Below, in pieces: positions 54,170 through 62,922 of a DNA stretch of 64,000 nucleotides. Below the pieces are notes generated by a model. That model ran no database searches and was not told where the DNA came from. It saw only the letters and a list, made by a program, of their open reading frames with translations. The DNA is from Flavobacterium agrisoli (lineage in GTDB: Bacteria; Bacteroidota; Bacteroidia; Flavobacteriales; Flavobacteriaceae), in NCBI RefSeq assembly GCF_016522065.1, contig NZ_JAEHFV010000002.1:434001-498000 (forward strand), read 5' to 3'. The position numbers were made by a program, and so were the translations under genes. Position 1 is the stretch's first letter; every line of letters starts with the position of its first letter.

Positions 54170-55682
54170 AAATTTTTTAAAATTCGAATACCTACTACTT
54201 TTTGCCGTCTTTACCATTGCTACCTGTGGATTGGTTTATGAACTCGTTGCTGGAACATTGGCGAGTTATTTATTGGGCGATTCAGTAAAACAATTCTCTT
54301 TCATCATTGGTGTTTATCTGTTTTCGATGGGAATTGGCTCTTATTTTTCAAAATTTCTGACCAAAAACATGCTCAATACGTTTGTTGAAATTGAAATTTT
54401 GATTGGATTAATTGGCGGATTAAGTTCGGTTATTTTATTTTTATTATTCGAAAGCGTATATTCTTTTCAATTTATATTGTATTTCCTCGTTTTTGTAACG
54501 GGTTGTCTGGTGGGATTAGAAATTCCGCTCTTGATGAATATCCTCAAAGACAAAGTCGAATTTAGAGATTTGGTTTCGAATGTTTTTACGTTTGATTACA
54601 TCGGAGCCTTATTGGCCTCCATCCTATTTCCACTTATTCTAGTGCCAAAATTAGGTATTATGGGCACTTCGTTGTTTTTCGGAATGATTAACGTTTCCAT
54701 CGCCATTGCTTTGTGTTTTTTACTCAAAAACGAATTAAAAAAAGTACACTTTTTAAAAACCAAAGCGATCGCCTCATTTTTAATATTGCTTGCCACTTTT
54801 ATTTTTTCTGATAGAATTTTGTCTTTTTCAGAAGGAAAACTGTACGGCGAGAATATCATTTATACCAACACCACTCCGTATCAAAGAATCGTTTTGACCC
54901 ATAATAAAAGCGATTACCGACTGTACCTCAACAACAATTTGCAGTTTAGCTCTGCTGATGAATACCGCTATCACGAGGCTTTGGTACACCCTGCCCTCTC
55001 GATGGCAAAAAATGTTTCCAATGTTTTAGTTTTGGGTGGTGGAGACGGTCTGGCCGTTAGAGAAATTTTGAAATACCAAGCCGTTAAAAAAATAACTTTG
55101 GTCGATTTGGATGAGGGTATGACCAGAATGTTCAAAACCAACACCATTTTGACTGGTTTTAATAATAATTCACTCAACAATCCAAAAGTAACTGTTTACA
55201 ACAAAGACGCTTACATTTGGGCAAAAAATTGTTCAGAAAAATTTGATGTGGTCATTATTGATTTTCCGGATCCGTCCAATTATAGTTTGGGAAAATTATA
55301 TTCGCTTAACTTTTATGCCACCGTTCAAAAACTAATGAATCCAGATGCTGTGGCGGTTATACAAACTACTTCTCCTTATTTTGCGCCAAAATCGTTTTGG
55401 TGCATTAATAAAACCGTTGCACAGGTTTTTCCTCAAGTTGATGCGTATCACGCCTACGTTCCTTCGTTTGGAGAATGGGGTTTTACGATTGCCATTAATG
55501 GTTTTGGAACTACTTTTAATACTGTAAACCGAAAAGTAAATGGCCTGCGTTTTTACAATTATAGGTTCGATACTTTCAATTATTTTTCTCAGGATATGAT
55601 TTCAAAAGACATCGAAATCAATCGCTTAGATAACCAAATTTTAGTACGCTATTTCGATGAAGAATGGGGAAAATTGCAATAA
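54162..55682 (+). CDS. Membrane-fused spermidine synthase-like protein
   Basis: ATG at 54162 (a GTG 12 bp earlier is less likely) gives 506 aa. The N-terminal half has about seven membrane helices (residues 1-215). The C-terminal half is a spermidine-synthase-type Rossmann domain: VLVLGGGDGLAVREIL (binding decarboxylated AdoMet, about 290), VDLDEG, and IDFPDPSNYSLGKLYSLNFY. Soluble spermidine synthases have D-x-x-D-P instead of DFPDPS. The aminopropyl donor would come from the first gene of the operon, at the membrane. Overlaps both neighbours (8 and 26 bp). Confidence 0.8.
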   Translation: MGKNFLKFEYLLLFAVFTIATCGLVYELVAGTLASYLLGDSVKQFSFIIGVYLFSMGIGSYFSKFLTKNMLNTFVEIEILIGLIGGLSSVILFLLFESVYSFQFILYFLVFVTGCLVGLEIPLLMNILKDKVEFRDLVSNVFTFDYIGALLASILFPLILVPKLGIMGTSLFFGMINVSIAIALCFLLKNELKKVHFLKTKAIASFLILLATFIFSDRILSFSEGKLYGENIIYTNTTPYQRIVLTHNKSDYRLYLNNNLQFSSADEYRYHEALVHPALSMAKNVSNVLVLGGGDGLAVREILKYQAVKKITLVDLDEGMTRMFKTNTILTGFNNNSLNNPKVTVYNKDAYIWAKNCSEKFDVVIIDFPDPSNYSLGKLYSLNFYATVQKLMNPDAVAVIQTTSPYFAPKSFWCINKTVAQVFPQVDAYHAYVPSFGEWGFTIAINGFGTTFNTVNRKVNGLRFYNYRFDTFNYFSQDMISKDIEINRLDNQILVRYFDEEWGKLQ

Positions 55683-57285
55683 TTCAAGGAGAAATTTCTT
55701 CAAAATAATAGCAACTTCTTTACTCGTGATTCCTTTTTTGGATGCCTGTAAAGAAAAAGTCATTACGTTAATGATACGTTTGTCTGGGACCAATCACATA
55801 CTGGGTCACCGGCTTCGTGTTCAAAATTTTCCAAAACCAACGCAAGAAATTTCAATTCCATATTTGATTGTTGGTGGCGGAATTTCAGGTTTAAGTGCAG
55901 CCAGACAATTAACCAAAAGAGGAATTACCGATTTTTTGATAATCGAATTGGAAGACCATTTGGGAGGCAATTCATCTAATGGCGAAAATCAATATTCGAA
56001 ATATCCTTTGGGCGCTCACTATTTGCCTTTGCCAAATTTAGAAGATAAAGCTTTATTGCAATTTTTAGAAGAAGAAAAAATCATATTGGGTTACGACTCC
56101 AACGGTTTTCCGAAGTTTGATGAAACCCAACTTACTTTTGCTCCTGATGAACGCCTGTTTTATAAAAATAATTGGCAGGAAGGCGTGGTTCCAAAGGAAG
56201 GAAATTCCCCAACTGAAGATGAAGAATTAGTTCGTTTTTTCAAATTAATGGATGATTTTCGAACCAAAAAAGATGAACAGGGAAAGTATTGGTTTATGAT
56301 TCCGCTTGCCGAATCTTCACAAAATGAAGAGGTAAAAAAACTTGATTCCATCACTATGAAGCAATGGTTTGAGCAGAATCATTTTACGTCGAAACCACTT
56401 TACAATTATATTGATTATTGCTGTAAAGATGATTTTGGTTTGGGGATCGAATATGTTTCAGCCTATGCGGGCATTCATTATTTTGCCGGAAGAAAACAAA
56501 ATGCTTCTGAAAACAAACAAGATACAGTCCTCACTTGGCCCGAAGGAAACTCGCGATTAGCCCATCATTTGCAGAAATATGTAAAAGGAAAATCATTAAA
56601 AAACCACTTAGTTTACCAAATTGAAATCAGCAATAATAAAGCTGTAGCAAAAGTTTTTGACAATAAAACAAAAACCTCAATTACCATAACCGCTGATAAA
56701 ATTTTGCTGGCAACCCCACAGTTTGTAAACCAATATCTGTTAGAAAACCGAAAAGATTTGGCTTCGCATTTTCACTATACCCCTTGGTTATTGGCGACTT
56801 TAGTGGTTTCGGATTTGGGAGATAATGGTAGTTTTCCTCTGTGCTGGGATAATGTAATTTATGGTTGCAAAGGATTGGGTTATGTGTATGATCAACAGCA
56901 ATCGTTACAGCAAATTCACGATAAAAAAGTAATTACGTATTACTATAGTTTTTCATCTGCCGATTTGAAAAAAACACGTAGAGACTTGTACAAAAAAACC
57001 AAAGAATATTGGAAACAAATGGTTTTTGATGATTTAAAAATAGCACATCCAGCAATAGAATTAGCAACTGAAAGTATCGAAATTCATCTGTTAGGACACG
57101 GAATGATAAGTCCTGTTCCTGGTTTTATTTATGGTCAAGCCAAAAAAGATGCCGCTCGACCTGTTGCTGATAAAATCTATTTTGCTCATAGCGATTTGTC
57201 TGGAATCTCAATTTTTGAAGAAGCTTTTCACCAAGGAATTAACGTAGTAAATACCATGATCGATGGAACAGCCTTGGATTCATAA
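55657..57285 (+). CDS. Tat-exported FAD-dependent oxidoreductase (amine-oxidase-like)
   Basis: The 542-aa protein has a twin-arginine leader (NNSRRNFFKIIATSLLVIPF) followed by LDAC, a possible lipidation site. FAD site: IPYLIVGGGISGLSAARQL (about 70-90), then IELEDHLGGNSSNGEN. The C-terminal end FAHSDLSGISIFEEAFHQGI is the flavin-interacting motif of the amine oxidase/protoporphyrinogen oxidase superfamily. In the operon it could oxidise a polyamine product outside the cytoplasm. The window's tatA supports export. It overlaps both neighbours. Confidence 0.78.
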   Translation: MKNGENCNNSRRNFFKIIATSLLVIPFLDACKEKVITLMIRLSGTNHILGHRLRVQNFPKPTQEISIPYLIVGGGISGLSAARQLTKRGITDFLIIELEDHLGGNSSNGENQYSKYPLGAHYLPLPNLEDKALLQFLEEEKIILGYDSNGFPKFDETQLTFAPDERLFYKNNWQEGVVPKEGNSPTEDEELVRFFKLMDDFRTKKDEQGKYWFMIPLAESSQNEEVKKLDSITMKQWFEQNHFTSKPLYNYIDYCCKDDFGLGIEYVSAYAGIHYFAGRKQNASENKQDTVLTWPEGNSRLAHHLQKYVKGKSLKNHLVYQIEISNNKAVAKVFDNKTKTSITITADKILLATPQFVNQYLLENRKDLASHFHYTPWLLATLVVSDLGDNGSFPLCWDNVIYGCKGLGYVYDQQQSLQQIHDKKVITYYYSFSSADLKKTRRDLYKKTKEYWKQMVFDDLKIAHPAIELATESIEIHLLGHGMISPVPGFIYGQAKKDAARPVADKIYFAHSDLSGISIFEEAFHQGINVVNTMIDGTALDS

Positions 57286-58276
57286 AGCAAAAACAGACAG
57301 TCTGTTTATATTAGCGCCCTCTTTTTTGGTGGTTGCCATAGTGTTTTTATTCCAAAGTCAACTCCAAGAAATCGAAGAGGAGTATTCGTTTTATACTTGG
57401 CTTTTTCTAATTGTTTTTATTGATGTCGCCCACGTTTATGCCACCTTATTCAAAACCTATTTTGTCTCTGATGAATTTCAGAAAAGGAAAAAGTTATTGA
57501 TTGGACTACCAATTTTATGTTTGCTGATCGGAATGTTTCTGTTTTCTTTTGGAAGTGCTGTTTTTTGGTCGGTTTTGGCTTATATTGCTGTTTTTCACTT
57601 CATCCGACAACAATATGGTTTTATGCGTTTATATGCCCGAAAGGAGTCTAAAAAATGGGCTTGGATTGATAATTTAGTGATTTATACTGCAACACTTTAT
57701 CCAATGCTGTATTGGTTTTTATCGGCACCTAGAAAATTTAATTGGTTTGTCGAAAATGAATTTATACGTTACGAAAGTCCAGTTTTAATTACAGTTTTAA
57801 GTTGGATTTATGGCGCAATTGTTCTTTTTTACGTAATCCGAATTTTGTATATCTTCCTAAAAACCAAATACTTTAATATACCAAAAAATGCCATAATCAT
57901 TGGTACTTTTATGTCCTGGTTTTTTGGAATCGTCTATTTTAATAACGATTTGGTTTTTACTTTACTCAATGTTGTTTCTCACGGAATCCCTTACATAGCC
58001 TTAGTTTACCTAAAAGAAATCGATAAAAAATCAACTGAAGAATTGAATAGATTACATTATTTTAAACAATTCAAAGGGCTTTTACTCTTTTTAGTAATCT
58101 TAATTTCTATTGCTTTTTCGGAAGAATACCTTTGGGAAATTTTAGTTTGGAATGAGCAGTTTTTAGGAAATTCAAAAGATTTTTCGGGTTGGTATTTTTT
58201 AGTGGTACCGCTACTCACAGTGCCACAATTTACCCATTATATGTTAGATGGATTTATTTGGAAAAGTAAAAAATGA
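57263..58276 (+). CDS. Polytopic membrane protein with membrane histidines
   Basis: The 337-aa protein has about eight hydrophobic segments. His residues fall in or beside the helices at 57 (DVAHVYATLF), 112 (YIAVFHFIRQQYG), 240 (NVVSHGIPYIALVY) and 325 (PQFTHYMLDGFIW). Such a set suggests a metal site, as in membrane oxygenases of the beta-carotene monooxygenase type, but I cannot assign a family. It overlaps the FAD protein by 23 bp, closing the operon. The 40-bp gap that follows holds no clear terminator. Confidence 0.6.
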   Translation: MEQPWIHKAKTDSLFILAPSFLVVAIVFLFQSQLQEIEEEYSFYTWLFLIVFIDVAHVYATLFKTYFVSDEFQKRKKLLIGLPILCLLIGMFLFSFGSAVFWSVLAYIAVFHFIRQQYGFMRLYARKESKKWAWIDNLVIYTATLYPMLYWFLSAPRKFNWFVENEFIRYESPVLITVLSWIYGAIVLFYVIRILYIFLKTKYFNIPKNAIIIGTFMSWFFGIVYFNNDLVFTLLNVVSHGIPYIALVYLKEIDKKSTEELNRLHYFKQFKGLLLFLVILISIAFSEEYLWEILVWNEQFLGNSKDFSGWYFLVVPLLTVPQFTHYMLDGFIWKSKK

Positions 58277-58316
58277 TTATAAATCTGTATTTGCTCTAAG
58301 CCATTAATAACCAAGA

Positions 58317-58931
58317 TTAATTCAATTTCAAAACTTCTTGAATTATTTTTTGTTTGCAGGCTTCCCAGTTAAAAGATTTATGAAGCATTTTGGGATTTAA
58401 CTGGTCATCAGCATCTTCAAAATAAGTTAAACTTTTTTGAACCATAAATTCAGATCCATCAGAATATTTTTGAAGATAAAAAGCGATGATTTCTTTTAAA
58501 GTAAATTCATTTAACAAAAAAAATAAATCTATAAAATCTTTTTTGCTTCCTCGTCCTGCAATAGCATTAAGCTTCATTGCCGAAATATCAATTTTTGATA
58601 ACATTCTGATTTTATCCTCTATGATTGGTTCGGATAATAATGGATATTTATAATTTACAAAATCAACTTTAATTCCATTGATTTCAGTAATCAAAATGTT
58701 TTTGGTGCTTTGAATAACTATCACATCTCCGTACTCTTTAAGTTTTTCAATAAATTCATTTTGATTAATCTCACAATTACCAAACAAATCAATATCTATC
58801 GAATTTCTGTGACCAATTTGTAATGATAAAGATGTTCCTCCAACTAAATAAAAATCACGAAACAATTCTTCATTCATTATCTCCGTTAGGAGTTCCATAA
58901 GTTCGGGTACAACTGTCTGTGTTTGTAACAT
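58317..58931 (-). CDS. AbiEii/AbiGii-type nucleotidyltransferase
   Basis: The 204-aa protein has the nucleotidyltransferase core FYLVGGTSLSLQIGHRNSID and IDLFG (the GG-[ST] and D-x-D metal motif, about 30-50) and the typical IDISAMKLNAIAGRGSKKDF and IDLFFLL of AbiEii toxins. In AbiE systems it blocks growth by modifying tRNA. It overlaps the upstream small gene by 46 bp, like a toxin-antitoxin pair. Confidence 0.82.
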   Translation of the reverse strand: MLQTQTVVPELMELLTEIMNEELFRDFYLVGGTSLSLQIGHRNSIDIDLFGNCEINQNEFIEKLKEYGDVIVIQSTKNILITEINGIKVDFVNYKYPLLSEPIIEDKIRMLSKIDISAMKLNAIAGRGSKKDFIDLFFLLNEFTLKEIIAFYLQKYSDGSEFMVQKSLTYFEDADDQLNPKMLHKSFNWEACKQKIIQEVLKLN

Positions 58932-59191
58932 CTAAATTCCGTTTTATCAATGTTGAATATGGTTGCCAAATAAGAAAGTGTAACAGCATCTAAACTTCTT
59001 AAATTAAGTGAAATTTCTTTAATTTGGTCTAAGCCATAAAGTTCCTTAAGTAAGTTCCAATCTGTTATTAAACCATATTCCAATACTTTTTGAACCAAAT
59101 GAACTTTGTGTTTTTGAAAGTCAAAACCAAACAAATCTACATCCCAAAAAAGATGTGGAGAAAAGTCATTTATGGTTATTTTTTTCTTCAT
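58886..59191 (-). CDS. DUF6922-type partner of the AbiEii-like gene
   Basis: The 101-aa protein reads FSPHLFWDVDLFGFDFQKHK, then VQKVLEYGLITDWNLLKELYG, the pattern I associate with DUF6922. It lies in front of nucleotidyltransferase toxins in Bacteroidetes. By position it is the likely antitoxin or target sensor. It is short, soluble and without a helix-turn-helix I can recognise. Its 3' end overlaps the toxin gene start by 46 bp. Confidence 0.7.
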   Translation of the reverse strand: MKKKITINDFSPHLFWDVDLFGFDFQKHKVHLVQKVLEYGLITDWNLLKELYGLDQIKEISLNLRSLDAVTLSYLATIFNIDKTEFRCYKHRQLYPNLWNS

Positions 59192-59211
59192 AAAAACAAA
59201 GATAATTAATT

Positions 59212-61335
59212 TTAAAGCACCATCGTCAACTGAATTCGCTTTCGAGCTTCATCCACTTCAACCACTTTTACTTCAACATGTTGGTGGAGTTTCACCACTT
59301 CGTTTACATCGCTCACAAAACCGGCTTTGAGTTGTGAGATATGAACCAATCCGCTTTCTTTGATTCCGATATCGACAAAACAACCAAAATTGGTAATGTT
59401 ATTAACTATTCCAGGCAAAATCATTCCGGTTTTCAAATCGGAAATGGATTTTACATTCGGATCAAATTCGAAAACTTTGGCCGATTTTCTTGGGTCTAAT
59501 CCCGGTTTTTCAAGCTCTTTGATAATATCTTTTAAAGTTAATAAACCAATTTCTGGCGTAATATAATTTTCGGCTTTAATCAAAGCTGTTTTCTCTTTAT
59601 TGGCAATCAACTCGTTTACCGAAAGTTTCAAATCTTTCGCCATTTTCTCAACAATTCCATACGCTTCTGGATGTACCGCCGAATTATCCAGCGGATTTTT
59701 AGCATTAGAAATTCTAATAAAAGCAGCCCCTTGCTGAAAGGCTTTATCGCCCAAGCGAGGCACTTTTTTGAGTTGTTTTCTATCTTCAAACGGCCCGTTT
59801 TCAGAGCGGTAATTGACAATATTTTCGGCTAGCTTCTCTCCTATTCCACTCACATAACTCAACAAATGCTTGCTCGCCGTGTTGATATTGATTCCCACCG
59901 AATTCACGCAACGAATCACCGTCGAATCCAATTCCTCTTTCAATTTGGTTTGATCTACATCGTGTTGGTACTGCCCCACGCCAATGGCTTTCGGGTCAAT
60001 TTTTACCAATTCCGCCAAAGGATCCGAAAGTCGTCTCCCAATAGAAACCGAACCACGAACCGTTACATCATAATTTGGGAATTCTTCTCTCGCAATCTTC
60101 GACGCCGAATAGACTGATGCTCCAGCTTCTGAAACGATAAAAACCTGAACCGGCTTATCAAAAGCGATTTTCTTGATGAAGAATTCGGTTTCGCGTGAAG
60201 CGGTTCCGTTTCCGATAGAAATCGCATCAATGTTATAGGCATTCACCATCGATTTTATCTTTTTCATCGCCATAGCTGTTTCGTTTTGTGGCGCGTGCGG
60301 ATAAATGGTTTCATTGTATAATAAATCGCCTTTTTCGTCTAAACAAACTACTTTACAACCACTTCTATACCCTGGGTCAATCGCCAAAATACGTTTTTCA
60401 CCCAAAGGCGGCGCTAACAACAACTGCCCTAAATTATTGGCAAAAACCTGAATCGAATTGGCATCGGCTTTGGCTTTGGCTTCTTGCAAGGCTTCATTAG
60501 AAATGGCAGGGCTTAGCAATCGTTTATAACTGTCTTCGATCGCTAATTGCACGTGTGGCGTTGCTGGACTTTGACCTTTTAAAACCAATTCATCAATGAT
60601 ATCATAGGCTTCGTCAATATCCACTTCGACTTTAAATTTGATAAAACCTTCCTTTTCGGCACGAAGAATCGCCAGTAATCTATGCGAAGGCGCTTTAGTC
60701 AACGGTTCTGACCAATCAAAATATTGATTGAATTTTTGAGCTTCTTGTTCGTCTTTTTTAGTTTTTACGACCTTGGTTGTGATGGTTGCTTTTCGTTCGT
60801 ACAAACGACGCAATTGCTTACGAACATAAATATTTTCATTAATCCATTCGGCGATAATATCTCTAGCGCCTTGCAAAGCGGCCTCTTCATTGATGACATT
60901 TTCATTGAGATATTTGGTCGAAATAAAGTCAACATCATCATTATTTTGCGCCATGATGATTTTTGCCAAAGGTTCTAATCCATTTTCACGGGCAACATCG
61001 GCTTTGGTTCTTTTCTTCTTTTTGAAAGGCAAATAGAAATCTTCCAATTCCTGTAAATCGAAACTCTCCGTAATTTTTTTGTTCAATTCGGGAGTCAATG
61101 CGTTTTGTTCTTCTATAGATTTTAAAATCGCCTCTTTTCGTTTTACGATAGTTTCATAATCCTTTTGCAATTTTGCAATTTGCTCAATAATAGTCTCATC
61201 CAGATTCCCGGTTTTGTCTTTTCGGTAACGAGAAATAAAAGGAATCGTGCAGTCTTCCTGTAATAATTGAACGGTGTTTTGAATATGTATTGCTGCTGTA
61301 TTAACAGACTTGGAGATGAATTGTATGTTGGTCAT
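59212..61335 (-). CDS. tex: Tex-family RNA-binding transcription accessory protein
   Basis: The 707-aa protein is a complete Tex: N-terminal helices (PFISRYRKDKTGNLDETII), a YqgF-type RNase H-like domain (RILAIDPGYRSGCKVVCLDE), helix-hairpin-helix repeats (KHLLSYVSGIGEKLAENIVN) and a C-terminal S1 domain (GMILPGIVNNITNFGCFVDIG, ESGLVHISQL). Tex binds RNA and influences transcription and virulence gene expression. It ends 20 bp ahead of the DUF6922 gene, in the same direction, so it may be cotranscribed with the pair. Confidence 0.93.
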   Translation of the reverse strand: MTNIQFISKSVNTAAIHIQNTVQLLQEDCTIPFISRYRKDKTGNLDETIIEQIAKLQKDYETIVKRKEAILKSIEEQNALTPELNKKITESFDLQELEDFYLPFKKKKRTKADVARENGLEPLAKIIMAQNNDDVDFISTKYLNENVINEEAALQGARDIIAEWINENIYVRKQLRRLYERKATITTKVVKTKKDEQEAQKFNQYFDWSEPLTKAPSHRLLAILRAEKEGFIKFKVEVDIDEAYDIIDELVLKGQSPATPHVQLAIEDSYKRLLSPAISNEALQEAKAKADANSIQVFANNLGQLLLAPPLGEKRILAIDPGYRSGCKVVCLDEKGDLLYNETIYPHAPQNETAMAMKKIKSMVNAYNIDAISIGNGTASRETEFFIKKIAFDKPVQVFIVSEAGASVYSASKIAREEFPNYDVTVRGSVSIGRRLSDPLAELVKIDPKAIGVGQYQHDVDQTKLKEELDSTVIRCVNSVGININTASKHLLSYVSGIGEKLAENIVNYRSENGPFEDRKQLKKVPRLGDKAFQQGAAFIRISNAKNPLDNSAVHPEAYGIVEKMAKDLKLSVNELIANKEKTALIKAENYITPEIGLLTLKDIIKELEKPGLDPRKSAKVFEFDPNVKSISDLKTGMILPGIVNNITNFGCFVDIGIKESGLVHISQLKAGFVSDVNEVVKLHQHVEVKVVEVDEARKRIQLTMVL

Positions 61336-61389
61336 TTTGTAGTTTTTTGAAAAGCTAAAATAATATCTTTGGAACTTAATTTTAGTTAA

Positions 61390-61665
61390 ATGACTATTTT
61401 ATTGAACACTTTTTTAATCATTAATACAATCGCTTTTATATTAATTGGCTATGATAAAAATTTAGCAAAAAACCATAAAAGAAGAATTTCAGAAAAAGTA
61501 CTTTTAACTTTTACAGCAATTGGCGGAACAATTGGTTCGGGTTTGGGAATGCTTTTTTTCAGACATAAAACTTCGAAAACATCTTATTTATTGAAATATT
61601 GGTTAATAATTTCAATCCAAATTTTGATTTTTTACTTCTGGTATGATTTTAAATTTACATTATAA
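61390..61665 (+). CDS. DUF1294 family small membrane protein
   Basis: The 91-aa protein has three membrane helices (about 5-20, 38-55, 65-82) and the family's motif GYDKNLAKNHKRRISEKVLL and GGTIGSGLGMLFFRHKTSK. Function unknown. Its stop overlaps the convergent ATPase gene by 11 bp. Confidence 0.85.
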   Translation: MTILLNTFLIINTIAFILIGYDKNLAKNHKRRISEKVLLTFTAIGGTIGSGLGMLFFRHKTSKTSYLLKYWLIISIQILIFYFWYDFKFTL

Positions 61666-62797
61666 AATCCAAGTAATTCTGTTTATTAATCACTTCAAAA
61701 GTAGCATCAGGATAGGCTTTTGCAAAAGCAGTTGGAATTTTTGATTTTTTGTTTTCATTCCATTTAAACTCAAATCCAGCAAGTACTTCTCCTCTTTCTT
61801 CTAACCAATCCAATTCTTGTTGATCATAAGTACGCCAAAAATAATTGTTGGTCGGCATCTTTTGATAGTGCTGTTTTTTTAGACGCTCTACCGCCAAATA
61901 ATTTTCCCATAAATCACCTACATCATTTCTAAAATCCAATCTGTTAAAGTTGTTGATAATGCCATTTCGAATGCCATTGTCATAAAAATACCATCGGCTT
62001 GATTTGACAATTTCCTTACGTAAATTGCGACTAAAACCTTCTACTTTGAAAATGATAAACACTTTTGAAAGTAAATCCAAATAGTTATCAACTGTATTTT
62101 TAGAAAGTTGTAACTGATTGCCTAATTCTTGCAAAGAAACTTCTTTCCCTACTTGATAAGCAATCAATCGCAATAAATTATAAATTTTGTCAGCTTGCTT
62201 AATACCTTCAAAAACTAAAATATCTTTGAGCAAATAGGAATTAATAATTTCGTTCAAATATTCTTTTTTTTCCTCCCAATCCTGATATTGAATGAGTTCC
62301 GGATAGCCTCCGAAAAGTAATCGCTCTTCTAAATTTTCAGTGATTTGCTTGTAATTTTCTTTTGTACTGAACTCTATTTGTGCCAAAGGAAAAAGATATA
62401 AGGTGTTTTTTCGCCCGACTAAGGGTTCTCCTAAATTATTATTCAAATCAAAAATAGAAGAGCCTGTAGCAATAATTTTTATTCCGTCAATACTATCAAC
62501 TATAAGTTTTAAAATTAACCCAATATTTGGTATTGTTTGAGCTTCATCAATAACTAACAGATTTATATTGGCTAAAAGTCTTTTGTAATTTGAAACAGAA
62601 CGCTCCTGCAATAAATTAGCATCGTGAATATCTTCTCCGTTAAGTTGTAAATAACTTTCTGCGGGAACGGTTTTTAAATAATTCTTGATCAATTCTGTTT
62701 TTCCAACACGCCTTGCCCCCAACAAAATTAATACTTTGTTTGGTAAAACTTTTTTGCTGAAATTATCAAAAACAGCTCTTTTTAAATAACTTTTCAT
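61655..62797 (-). CDS. AAA-type ATPase with DUF4143
   Basis: The 380-aa protein has Walker A LLGARRVGKTELI (about 26-38), Walker B LLVIDEAQTIPNIGLILKLI, and a sensor-like IIATGSSIFDLNN. The C-terminal half (DUF4143) has a winged-helix-like LQELGNQLQLSKNTVDNYLD and a restriction-nuclease-like tail with GFEFKWNENKK. Such proteins are widespread, often as mobile or defence-related ATPases; function unknown. A tandem repeat lies directly upstream. Confidence 0.85.
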   Translation of the reverse strand: MKSYLKRAVFDNFSKKVLPNKVLILLGARRVGKTELIKNYLKTVPAESYLQLNGEDIHDANLLQERSVSNYKRLLANINLLVIDEAQTIPNIGLILKLIVDSIDGIKIIATGSSIFDLNNNLGEPLVGRKNTLYLFPLAQIEFSTKENYKQITENLEERLLFGGYPELIQYQDWEEKKEYLNEIINSYLLKDILVFEGIKQADKIYNLLRLIAYQVGKEVSLQELGNQLQLSKNTVDNYLDLLSKVFIIFKVEGFSRNLRKEIVKSSRWYFYDNGIRNGIINNFNRLDFRNDVGDLWENYLAVERLKKQHYQKMPTNNYFWRTYDQQELDWLEERGEVLAGFEFKWNENKKSKIPTAFAKAYPDATFEVINKQNYLDFIM

Positions 62798-62837
62798 TGT
62801 TGTTGGAATTTAAATCAATATCAAAGTTAATTAAAAA

Positions 62838-62919
62838 AATGTAAATTCAGTCAGTCAATTGACTAAATTAATGTAAATTCAGTCAGTCAATTGACTAAAT
62901 TAATGTAAATTCAGTCAGT
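62838..62919. repeat. Tandem 32-bp repeat, 2.6 copies, with 12-bp palindrome
   Basis: The unit AATGTAAATTCAGTCAGTCA-ATTGACTAAATT occurs at 62838-62869 and 62870-62901 in identical form, with 18 bp of a third copy at 62902-62919. Each full copy holds the palindrome AGTCAATTGACT and an extra CAGT. It lies 40 bp upstream of the start of the DUF4143 ATPase gene, which would suit an operator, and ends just before the rpiB terminator. Confidence 0.8.
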
Positions 62920-62922
62920 AAA

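Noticed and set aside
62838..62919. CRISPR reading of the 32-bp tandem repeat
   Set aside because: Copies are directly adjacent with no spacer between them and no cas genes lie nearby.
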